From assembly GCF_001522545.3 (NCBI RefSeq), contig NC_031797.1, positions 729,507-793,506 on the forward strand: DNA of 64,000 nucleotides. Direction: 5' to 3'. The DNA is from Parus major (taxonomy: Eukaryota; Chordata; Aves; Passeriformes; Paridae). The first letter of the stretch is position 1; each line of letters begins with the position of its first letter. The notes beneath the pieces are model-generated. The model saw nothing but the letters and a program-made list of their open reading frames with translations. It did no database searches and was not told the origin of the DNA. Below, one piece after another: positions 1-9,900 of this stretch. The translations under genes were made by a program, and so were the position numbers.

Positions 1-35
1 CCTTGGGCTGGAGCCACCCTGGTGGGTGTTCGCAC

Positions 36-3018
36 CGTAGACCCCCTTGTCAAGGAGGAGGAGGAACTCATCAACAGCCATCTGCATCTCGGCCTTGCGC
101 AGGTCCAGCAGTGACACCACCTTGAAGTCGAGCTGGTGGAGGAGGGCACCGAGGGCATGAACATCCACGATGGGCGCCTGCAGCTGCTTGTGGTGCAGGT
201 AGTGCATGTTGCCAATCAGCAGCGCCACTTTGTCCGTGGCTGCAAGGACGGGAGAGGGAGGTGTTATTACAGAGTGGGACACACCTGTTCTCCATGTTGC
301 CCACAGCCCACAGAGGTGACACTTATCTCTGGCCAACATCACTGTCCAAGGGTACCAAGGTACCCAGTGGCATCCCTGCCTCGCTGATCCCTGAACCCTC
401 AGGTTATGGGTAGGGGTTTGGGTTGACTTGTGTTGAGGGTAAAGGTACTGATCTGCTCTCCTAATTTGGGTTGGGGCTGGGCTGCTGTTTCACTCTTCCA
501 GTATGCTACACCCAAAGCATTCCTGGCCAAGTAAAGCCTTATGAGGTGACTGTGGTGACACTGGTTACAGTCAGAGCCCCCCAGGGCCACCAGCCCCTCC
601 TGGACAGGCTCTTACCATACAGTTGTCCAGGGCTGCCATACTCTAGGGAACCTGGGAAGAGAAAAAAGCTGTGCCATGGCCCTCCAGAGCCACGGGAACA
701 CAGTGGACAGAGCAGCACAGACCTGCTCCCACCTACCTCCATCCCCCTCCTGCCAGGAGCCTCCAGAGGTGAAGAGCCGTGGGCCTGTGGCAGAGGGGAT
801 GTCAGGGACCCTATGGCATGGCATCACCTCCCAGCATGGGCTGCAGTGCCCCCAAAACTGTGGAGCAGCCATGAGGGCTTTACTGGGAACAGAGCAGGTG
901 GGGGGTTATGGAGGTTTGTCTGGGGCCCTCACCGATCTCCACGTCCACCTCCTGGCTCCACACCTCATGGAAGAGGTTGAACACACGGCAGGAGTAGCTG
1001 CCCCGCTCAGCCGTTGTCACCAGCTTTACCTGCCAGCAGGACAGAGCAGGAGGCTGGGGCAGTGTGCCAGACCATGCTGCACTATGCCACAGTGTGCCAC
1101 GCTGTGCTGTGCTGTGCCATGGAGAGGTTCCTCCGTACCTGGAGCTGTGGTGCCTGTGCCCCTTCCACGGGGCGCCGGTTCCTGAACCACTGGTACTGGG
1201 GTGGGGGGTTGCCAATGGCTCTGCACTCCAGTGCCAGCGTGTCCCCCTCGGCCAGGCGGCACGGCCGCGGCTGCCGCAGGATCTGCAGCCCTGCCGTGGT
1301 CAAGCAGTAGCCACTGCCTGGGGAAGGGACTGGGTGGCAAATTAGGCATCCAGGCATGGCAGCACTCTGCAGAACTGCCCCAGGCCCAGCTTCTTCACCC
1401 ACAGGCCCTGGCACCCATGGATAACATGAGGCAGCAGGCATGAGGAGGACATAGGGCATGTGGCTCCTCTGTGGGCACCATCACCCCAGCAATCCCAGAG
1501 ACCTTCACAGCTGAGCCAGGGCATTACATGGCAAATGATACCAGTCAGGACCCATCCCTGTCCTGGTGGGGCGAGAGGTGGCCTGCAGAAGATGTCCCAA
1601 ATAGACAAGTGGTGCCCCATAGCTGCCAGCCCAGGGACAGAGATCTCGAGACCCACCTGAGTTGGGGCTGCCGTTCTTCTCCACCTGGACATGAGCCCAC
1701 CTGGAGAAGGTGAAGGTGGCCCCACAGTTCACCCGGCAGATGTACCACTCAGGCTGGCCCACTGGGCTGGCTGTGTCAATCACCAGCTCTGGGGATGTGG
1801 CTCCAGGCACCTACAAGACAGGAGGAGGCCAAGGAGTAATCCCTGGCTCCCTCTCACCCATGCAGGTCCCTCACCATGGACAGGGTGCGGGGGCCCTGCT
1901 CAGTGTGGCACAGTGGGACCTCACCTCCTGCCTCCCACAGAACCACTGGTACACGAGCCCTGGCGGGCCAGTCGCACAGCAGGTCAGGGACACCTGTGTC
2001 CCCTCTGCCACGACCTGCGACTCTGGCTGCACTGTGATGCGAATCACATCCTGTACTGCAGGAGAGGAGAGAACAGCTTGGGCTGGCTGAGTCCCCTGCC
2101 CCTCACCACCCCATACCATCCTATCCTGCCCCATCCCCATCCACAACAGTCTCCTCTCCCAGCTCAACCCAACCTATCACATCCCACCTCTGTCCTGTCC
2201 CAACCATCTCATCCTACCTTGTCCCATTGGCATATTCAGTGCTATCCCATCTGTGCATCTCATCTTGTTTCAGTCTTTCCCATCCCACTCTGCTCTATCC
2301 TCTCCTATCCCATCCTGTCCAAATCTGTCTTGTCCCATCCAATCAGACCACATCCCATCCTATCTCATGCTGTTGCCCACTCCATCCCACTCCACCCTGT
2401 CTGCCCAGGACCTCGCTACCAGAGCAAAACCCCCAGCAGCAATTGCTGTTACTCACCCCCCACGCCCATGTCCTCTTGCTAAGCTCCTGCCCCCTGGTGT
2501 TCCCCTCCAGCCCCCCGGTTCCCACCGCCCATCCATACCGGCGGAGCTGAGGACTCGGCAGGCCTGTTCGTGCCCCATGCGCTCCAGGCAGCCCAGCAGG
2601 TACCTGAGGGTGCAGTCGCGCTCTGCCAGGAGCTGCAGCAGGCACTGTGTGGGGCTGCCGCGGGGCTCCAGCACCTTCAGCGAGCACATCTCCAGCTCCT
2701 CCGCGCTGCAAGCGCCCGCAGCCGTCAGAGCCACAGCCCTCCCTCCCTCCCTCAGTGCGGACGGGAGCCGTGCCAGGGGCCCCGGCAGTGCCCCAGCGCG
2801 GAACTGAGCCGTGAGCCCCTCGCTCAGCCCACGGCACAGCTGCGCGTTTTGGAACCCGGTCGGGGACGGGCCCAGGCAAGGCTCCCCCAGCCCTACCTGC
2901 ACTTGAAGCGTTTCTCGGCCCCGGCCAGCTCAGCCAGCTTGCGCCAGCCCCGGCCGGCGTTATCCAGTAGCTCACACAGCCGGGCCACCACTTCCTCACC
3001 CAGCGAGCCGATGGGCAT
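36..3018 (-). CDS. MALT1-like paracaspase, 5' part (partial, runs off left edge)
   Basis: Seven coding exons on the minus strand: 2897-3018, 2539-2705, 1925-2055, 1657-1810, 1139-1317, 933-1029, 36-239. Phases join without a stop and give 351 residues. Residues 1-95 form a death domain starting MPIGSLGEEVVARLCELLDN. Residues about 97-195 and 200-283 are two Ig-like domains, with Cys/Trp pairs such as YQWF and GSYSC. From about 285 the caspase-like domain begins (DKVALLIGNMHYLHHKQLQ), followed by LDFKVVSLLDL and DEFLLLLDKGVYG, almost identical to MALT1. Exon 5 must use the acceptor at 1318-1319, because the AG four bases further on gives an immediate stop. The catalytic His and Cys would be in exons outside the window, so activity cannot be judged. 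MALT1 itself is a CARD-BCL10-MALT1 scaffold and Arg-specific protease in NF-kB signalling. The 19p13.3-type synteny argues for a paralogue (non-mammalian PCASP family) rather than MALT1, but this is inference. Confidence 0.85.
2096..2400. repeat. Degenerate (TCCCA)n-like low-complexity tract
   Basis: A pyrimidine-rich stretch inside the intron between the second death-domain exon and the first Ig exon of the paracaspase gene. It is built from drifting copies of CATCC, TATCC and TGTCC pentamers. It has no coding content. It looks like an old decayed microsatellite. Confidence 0.7.
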
Positions 3019-4866
3019 GCTCCAGTCCCCCATCCCTCCTGGGGGTGCCGAGGGGATGAGCTGTCAGTGGGTGAAAGGGTGACAGGAACCCCTGGCCCAC
3101 CGGACCCCTCTGGGCACAGGGTGACTTAGAGGGGAGAACAATGAGATCCCTGGTGTCAGGCACTTCCTGGCAGGCGCCTGAGGAGGTGCTGGGACCTGGC
3201 TGGGCAGCACTGCTGGATCCGGCCACCGGCAGCCAGCCAGGAATGACACAGACTCCCACTCTGGGAACTGGGTGGCACGGGGGTCCCTGTTCCCCCTCCC
3301 CCCCAGCCTTGGGCAGGGAGCCAGGGTACTTTAGCCCAGCCCCAAGTAAAGGGACCTTCATGAAAGGGGGATCCACGGAACTAGGAGGGGATGGCCCTTG
3401 TCACCTTCCCTGTCCTGTCAGGTGATACAGATAATGGGGCCTCAATACCCCTCTCTTTCTGGCAGAGGCCCCAGTGGGGCAGCAGCAGCCCCCTTGCTGT
3501 CACCGGGCCTCTTCATGGTGGCTCAGCATAGGGTACATGGGGGTCTTGGTACTGGGACCCAGCTCAGCTTGCCCTGAATCCTGGGAAAGGTTTCAGTGTG
3601 ACATGAACCACCTGGACAAGGGGAGCTCCCTCTTCCCCCGCTCAGGTCCCTTCCCAAGAACCCACCCCAAAAGGGCTCTTGTCTCCAGGACTGACCTGCC
3701 CAGAGCAGCTGGGTGATACTCACACAAGCAGGGGGCTCCAAGACAGAAAGCAAGGATCCAGGTGCTCTGTCTTCTCACCTGCTGCTGGATTTGGGATCTG
3801 GACACGCTGGGGGTGGCGAGGAGAGGGTGACCTGCAGACCCAGCAGGGAGGGGCACTCACCACAGGGTATGGCCAAGCCCCATCAGGTCCAAGGGTGTGC
3901 ACTGAGCCCCACACAGAGGAAATGAGGGTTCAGCCCAAAATCTCCCCTAGGCCCCCGTGCTGCAGCACAGCACTTCTGCTTCTTTCCCTCTTCCTTCCTG
4001 TTGTGAAGCACGTGGGTGCAGAGCTGCCACCCCTCAACTCCCCCCGCCCACAGCCCCAGGGGAGCTGGGCACAGCCAGGCCCGGCCCTGTCACAGGGGCC
4101 ACCGCCAGGTCAGGCAGAGGCTCCCACTGTCCCTTTCTCACTGCAGGAACCCACAGGCACCTCTTTTCCCCAGATTCCAACTTGAGCCCAGAAGGAGCTG
4201 CAAGACAGTGAGTCCAGGGTTGAGGTGAACTGAGGTGACAGAGGCACCTCTCAGCCAGGTGTGCCCAACACACAGGCAGAACTGAGGCCAGGGGATGCTT
4301 CTGGGATTTGCCAGGCTGAAGCTGCCCAAGGAGAAGCAGAGGTACGGCAGTGAGGCCCCCACTGCTGTGGGGAAGAACCTGCCTTTACCATCCAGCTCAG
4401 CCAAACCCTGGCATCCCAGCACCACTACTGCTGCTAGATGAAAGGAGAGCATGCTGTTGGGGTGGCACTGCAAAGGGCCACCATGAACCCTCCCTCACCT
4501 TGCCTGCTGCCCCACAGCACTGCCAAAGCCTGGCCCCCATCGCTCCAGCCTGGGAAAGCACAGGCTGCTCAGGCCCTGAGATCCACTGGCCAGGGACACA
4601 GTGACACGTGGGTCATTCCCCACCCCACACACCATGGAGCCCTCAGCTGAAGCCACTGTGGCACAGCCAGTGATGGAGCAGGAGCCATGTGCAGTGTGGG
4701 CTCTCTCTACAACACAAAACCCAAGCTTCTGTCTTAACAAACACGCTGAGACCTTGTGGCCTGTATTGCCTCAGCCCTTGGCATGGAGGGACCCTGCACA
4801 AAGCTTGCAAAGAGTCTGGGTTTGTCACAGCCTTTATAGCAGATTTTATAACAGCCTCACCAGAGG
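3019..4866. other. Intergenic stretch between MRPL54 3' end and paracaspase start
   Basis: About 1.85 kb lies between the MRPL54 poly(A) signal and the paracaspase start codon, both genes being read leftwards. It should hold the paracaspase promoter and 5' UTR next to 3019. No conserved exon, RNA gene or CR1 tail was recognised. The open frames here are short and carry no known motif. In human, RAX2 and MATK lie on this side of MRPL54; neither was seen here. Confidence 0.5.
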
Positions 4867-4872
4867 TTTATT
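4867..4872 (-). other. MRPL54 poly(A) signal
   Basis: AATAAA on the minus strand, about 95 bases downstream of the MRPL54 stop codon. It is the first canonical hexamer after the stop and is in the expected position. Confidence 0.6.
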
Positions 4873-4965
4873 TCTTATTTACAGCAAGGAGAAGAGACCA
4901 AAAGCCAGGGCAGGTCCCAGTGTCACCTGTGCTGGCACATGGGGAAACCCCAAGCTCAGCAGCAC

Positions 4966-6010
4966 CTACAGCTTCTTGCCCTTCTTCAACCTGTTGCGCT
5001 GCCATGTGTTGTATTTCCGCAAGCGCCTCCAATACTCGAGCGAGTCAGGGTCCAACTCCTCCAGCTTCTTAGGGGGCCCAAGGTGGATCTTAAAGAGCCT
5101 GGGGGTGAATAGAGAGGATGTGAGGCTGCGGGAAGGAGGACAAAGGGACAAGCACAGGATGGAGCAACGGACATGAGTGACCGGAATATGGAGATCCCTC
5201 ACCCTACATCCACATTACACCCACTCCTGACCCTGGGGAGGGTGTCTGGGCTGCAGAGGGGCAGTTTGCCTCCTCACAGAACACTTCCCTGTTCCTCTTA
5301 CACAGCTCTGTGCCCCTGGGCTGGCACCTCTTTTGGGACACAGAGCAGAGTGGGGCAGCACGCACCAGTCGGGGTACTCAGAGTCGGGCTTCAGGGCCAC
5401 CTCCGGACCCTCCTTGAAGTAGTTGACTCCCATGGCGTGGGTGGCGAGCAGGGTGGGGTCCGTGCACACCTCCGGCCCCTTCAACGCCTCCTTCGGCACA
5501 CCCTTGCCTTTGGACTTGGCAGCTGTGAGGAGAAGGGCAGGGTGAGGGCAGAGGATGTGCCTGGGCGCAAGGACGCAGACAGGGAAAGGGATGGGGATTC
5601 GAGGGCAAGGGCATCGCGAGGAGGGAACAGGGGCCGGGCCGGGGCCAGGCGGGAGTGGGGGGAATGAGGAATGGAGCTGGGACGGCGGCACCAGCGGGGA
5701 GGGCACGGGGCCGAGGCCGGGGACCGAGACACGGAGTGGGCAGGGCAGGGCCGGTACCAGGAGCAAGAAGCGTGGGACCGGGGCACGAAGGGACAGAGTG
5801 ACACACGGGGAAACACAGGGGGAAACACAGGGGGAAACACAGGGGGAAACACAGGGGGAAACACAGGGGGAAACACAGGGGGAAACACAGGGGGCGGGGG
5901 CCGAGGCCGATGCCGATGCCCGTGCGGACCTCACCGGGTTTCTTGGCGTAGCCACGGGCCGGGACCTGGAGCGCGGCTCCCGCGGCCCGCAGCAGCCCCC
6001 GGGCGGCCAT
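4966..6010 (-). CDS. MRPL54: Mitochondrial large ribosomal subunit protein mL54
   Basis: Three coding exons, 5935-6010, 5366-5522 and 4966-5098, join in phase to give 121 residues (human is 138). The start [20 protein letters not shown] is a typical Arg/Ala-rich mitochondrial presequence with no acidic residues. Exon 2 carries the conserved block around [20 protein letters not shown] followed by DW, and exon 3 ends in a very basic tail ([16 protein letters not shown]). The protein is a component of the mitochondrial 39S subunit. The gene is head-to-head with APBA3, and its start codon is 144 bp from the APBA3 start. Intron 1 contains a perfect 12-bp tandem repeat. All splice sites are GT-AG. 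Confidence 0.93.
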
Positions 6011-6900
6011 GAGCGCGGGGCAGGGCGGGACAGGGCGGGACAGGGCGGGGGCGCGGCCGCGCGTGCGCGGAGCGAACGGAAACGGCGGCGGGACCGGCCC
6101 GGCCGCAGGCGCCGGTAGCGACCGAGTCCGGGCCTCTCCCGGGCCCCAGGCGCCATGGAGAGCCGTACCACCATGGACTTCCAGGCGGCCGCGCTCCCCG
6201 ACCCCGGTGGCGGCAGCGATGAGACCGCGGAGCCGCGGGCCATGGACACGGAGGACGGGCCGGATGCCCTTGGGCGCTGTGCAGGGGGCGGGCGGTCGGA
6301 GGAGCCCTCCCGTTCCGCCCCGCAGCCCGGCAGTGGCTCCAGGCTGGAGGGGTCGGGAGCCGCCGCAGCCCCGGAGCTCGCGGGAGGCGCGGGCGGACGG
6401 ACCGAGCTGTGCCGGGGCTCGGGAAGAGCGATGGAAGCGGAGACGGCGCCCGAGGTGCCGCAGGGCTCTGCCCGCTGGGAGCTCGGCGCCGGGAGCGCCC
6501 CTCGGGGCACGGGCCGCCCCCGGACCCCCAGCAGCACCGACCCCGCGGGCATGGAGCTGGATGAGACCCCCGAGCCCCACGCCTGCCCGGGCAGCGCCGA
6601 GTGGACCGAGGATGTGGAGGACGAACCCTCGGAGATCCAAGGGCTGCTGGCTCAGCTCGAGACCCTCGACCCCAACCTCCGCGACCGCTCCTCCGCCCCA
6701 GAGCAGGGTTCGCCGTCCTCCTCGGGCGCTGGTGCCCGGCGGGGCCGCGGGCAGTGCCCGGGCAAGTGCCGGCCGTGCCCGCTGCATGTGGCCACGGGTC
6801 GGGGCCTGGCGATGCGTCCCTGCTGCCCCCAGCACTCTGCCTGCGACCGGCCCTGCCACGGGCTGCTCTTTGCCGAGGCTGACCGGGAGGACTTGCTGAG
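5640..6900. promoter_or_regulatory. CpG island / divergent promoter of MRPL54 and APBA3
   Basis: A very GC- and CpG-rich block covers MRPL54 exon 1, the 144-bp gap 6011-6154 and most of APBA3 exon 1. Repeated GGGCGGGACA units at about 6020-6050 are GC-box (Sp1/KLF) type sites, and no TATA box is seen. The start codons face outward, so one short region must drive both genes. Confidence 0.75.
5807..5890. repeat. 12-bp minisatellite, seven perfect copies
   Basis: GGGGAAACACAG is repeated seven times head to tail without a mismatch (84 bp) and is then followed by GGGGCGGGGG. It lies in MRPL54 intron 1, about 45 bases from the exon 1 donor. Perfect copies suggest recent expansion and probable length polymorphism. 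Confidence 0.95.
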
Positions 6901-9900
6901 CCTCCTGGGCTATGAGGGGGGGTTACCTGAGGCTGGTGCCGAGACCTCCTTGGCCTGCTCCGATGTCCTGGCTGGGACCAACTTGAAGATGCTGCAGGCT
7001 CAGGAGGAGCCAGCCACTGTGGAGAAGCCTGAAGGGTTGGGGAGGCCAGAGAGCTTTGAGGAAAAGCCTGACAGTTGGTGTTATGGAGGGGGGCTTTGCG
7101 AGGACGATTCTGCCTGCGAGGGTCCTCGGGAAGGTTCCCCAGAGCCGGCATGGGCAGCCCTGCCTTCTGCTCTGACCCCTGGGACAGAGCAACCACCTCA
7201 GGGCCCTGTAACTGTGAGTGCACTGTGCCTTGGGCTGCAATGGGGCAGCAGCAGCCAGGACATGCCCCTTGGCTCTGATCCCTCCTGGGGTCTGGGATGG
7301 GGGCAAAGGAGAACCAGGGATGACTTTCCTCAGGTCTTACAGGGCCTTGTGCTACAAGATTGCCCAGACAGGACCCTCAGTACCAACTTTGGCCCTAAAT
7401 GCATGTTTGGATGGCTGGCTGATTCATGTGTGCCCTGGTGCAGAGGCTGTGGGTCCAAACAGCCCCTCTGTTCCTGGGATCCTGTGCCATCCTCCCATCC
7501 AGCCCCAGGACCTGGCACTAGCACCCTCACAGGCCTAAGATCTTGTTCCTCTATGTCCAGCCCTGGGACCCTGTGCCGTTTCCCCCATCCCCAGGGACAT
7601 TCTGCCCTTGCTGTCCCAGTGCTCCAGGGCCAGGCAGGCTGCATCCCTGAGGTACCAGCCACAGCCTCACTTGCTCTCTCATTGCTTTGCAGAACAGGGA
7701 ATCCCCATCATCCTGCACAGCCTTCAAAGAGGGTGAGTTGCTTCTGTGCTTGAGCAGCAAGAGCATCCAGGAGCCCTGACCCATTTGCTCTGACCCTGAA
7801 CCCCCTGAACGGTGGTGGTACAGGGTCCCAGTCAGGGAGGGAACTGCCAGCTCTGCACCCACCCAGAATGGGTGCACCAAGCTCCATGTGGCTTGTTTGA
7901 GCCTTTGCTGGGGAAATGGAGGTGCATCAGAGATCAGGGAGGTGGTATACTCGGTGGAAAGGGAATACATGTGTTCCCAAGGGAAGGGAGAAGCAGCCCT
8001 GGTCCCCTGGTGATGCCAGGTGCCCATGTACCAAGCACTGAGCTGCTTCATCATGTGTAGAAATGCAGGTAACAGACAGCAGGAGTTGTCAGGTAACAGA
8101 CAGCAGGAGTGGGGGAGCAGCCTCTGCTCAGTCCCTCCCAATGCCTCAGTTCCAGGCCCTTGTGACCCAGAGGACTTGCTGGATGGTGTGATTTTTGGGG
8201 CCAAGTACCTGGGCTCCACGCAGTTGGCCTCGGAGAGGAACCCCCCAACCAGCGTCCGCATGGTGCAGGCCCAGGAGGCGGTGGACAGGATCAAGGTGCA
8301 GGAAGGATGGGGGGCATGGCTGCCCCAAGCCTTGCCCCCTGTGGGTATGGGGCAGCACTCAGGATCTGCCTGAGGGCACCTGGCTGTGGGGTTGGGTCCC
8401 AGCAGGGTCCTGTGACCTCTCCATCATTCTGCAGGCACCCGAGGGGGAGTCCCAGCCCATGACGGAGGTGGATCTGTTTGTTTCCACACAGAGGATCAAG
8501 GTGCTCACCGCTGACACTCAGGTGAGCAGGACCAGCACTAACCACATGACTCTGTGACTGCTTCAACATTGCTGTTTGGTCTCAGGATCTAAGCTTTGCT
8601 CCCACACCAGCAGGGTCTTGTCCATGGCCTATGGAGGAGGACACATGTTTGGGAGGGGACATGTCACTTCACAGCCATCCTGTGTCTTGTCCTCACCTCT
8701 CTGTGTGGCAGCACAACACTTCCCATATGACCTGCACCCTTTGGAGCTGCTGGGATCCCAGACTGAGCTCTCGGGAACTCAGGCTTGGAATCTGGGGAGC
8801 TCTTTGCCTCAGGATTAGTTTCTGTGTTATAGCAAGAGCTATATATATAGCTATAGCTATAGAAGAGCTGTCCTGTCCCCTGGCAGTACCCAGGGACATA
8901 AATGAGTCCTTGATGAAGGATCTATTTGTACCTTTTGGCACAGACATGGTTTCTGCCGAGCATGTTCTGGGCAGCTGCACCACATCCCTTCCTGCCTGCA
9001 GTGCCAGCAGGCTCATGGCTGCGCACGTGGTCTGACAGCCCTGAGGAGGCTGAACTCTCTGTGTTCCCTTTGCCAGGAGGCCATGATGGATCACTCCCTT
9101 CAGACCATCTCCTACATTGCTGACATCGGCTCCCTCGTGGTGCTCATGGCACGCCGGAAGCTGCCGCGGCGCTCGGAGGTGGCGGAGGAGAAGCGGCTCT
9201 ACAAGATGATCTGCCACGTCTTCCACTCGGCTGATGTGAGGCAGCACACAGATCCCTGGGATGGGTGGGTGGCTCTGGGAACCCGAGTCCCATCCTGCTG
9301 TAATAACTGGGTATTCTGGGCTGGGGCTGCAGCAGAGACCCCTCCCTCCCCACAAGGGAGAGGGCAGGAGCCCAGCCTGAGCATCTCTGTGACACGCAGA
9401 GGCCCAGCAAGCAAAGTGGAAGGGAGGGTTGGCTCCATACAGGGGCCCATTCAGGCAGGGAAGGAGCCAGGACACCCTGGAGCTCCCAAGGATGGTTCCT
9501 GTGCTGGGCACTGCAGGGCACTGGTAGCTGTTGGCTCCAGCCTTGAGCCATAGGCAGGAACAGCCCCTGTCATTCCCCAGGCCCAGGTCATCGCCCGGGC
9601 CATTGGGCAGGCATTTGGTGTGGCCTACCAGCGCTTCCTGGAGGCCAACAGCATCGACCCGAGCGAGCTGAGCCCACGCCAGTACAGCCGTGCCTTGGAG
9701 GACCAGGAGCAGTACAACGCAGAGCTGACCCACTTCTCCCGGCAGGAGAACTGCAAGGACGTAAGAGCTGCTCTGTGGGGTGGGGCCAATGTGGGGAACC
9801 CACTGGCACCTCTGTGTCACCCACTCCATGGCTCCCTGTGCAGCTGAGGTGCTCCCTACAAAACCAGACCACATCCCAGCTAGCTGTGAGCACAGCTGTG

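Noticed and set aside
1139..1313. Alternative acceptor for the second Ig exon (AG at 1314-1315)
   Set aside because: Using it shifts the frame and gives a stop within a few codons. The acceptor four bases earlier keeps the Ig domain open.
2343..2999. 218-codon minus frame covering the paracaspase death-domain exons
   Set aside because: It is in the wrong frame. The true exons 2897-3018 and 2539-2705 join in another phase and give a recognisable death domain.
5807..5890. CRISPR-like array
   Set aside because: Twelve-base units directly abut without spacers, in a eukaryotic intron: a minisatellite.
5215..6859. Long open frames of 445 and 493 codons on the minus strand over the MRPL54/APBA3 CpG island
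   Set aside because: They arise from GC-rich composition and the 12-bp repeat. The real MRPL54 exons are embedded in them with introns between, and the rest is Arg/Pro/Ala-rich with no domain.
5931..7223. 430-codon minus-strand frame opposite APBA3 exon 1
   Set aside because: Antisense shadow of the coding exon in very GC-rich DNA, with no conserved motif.
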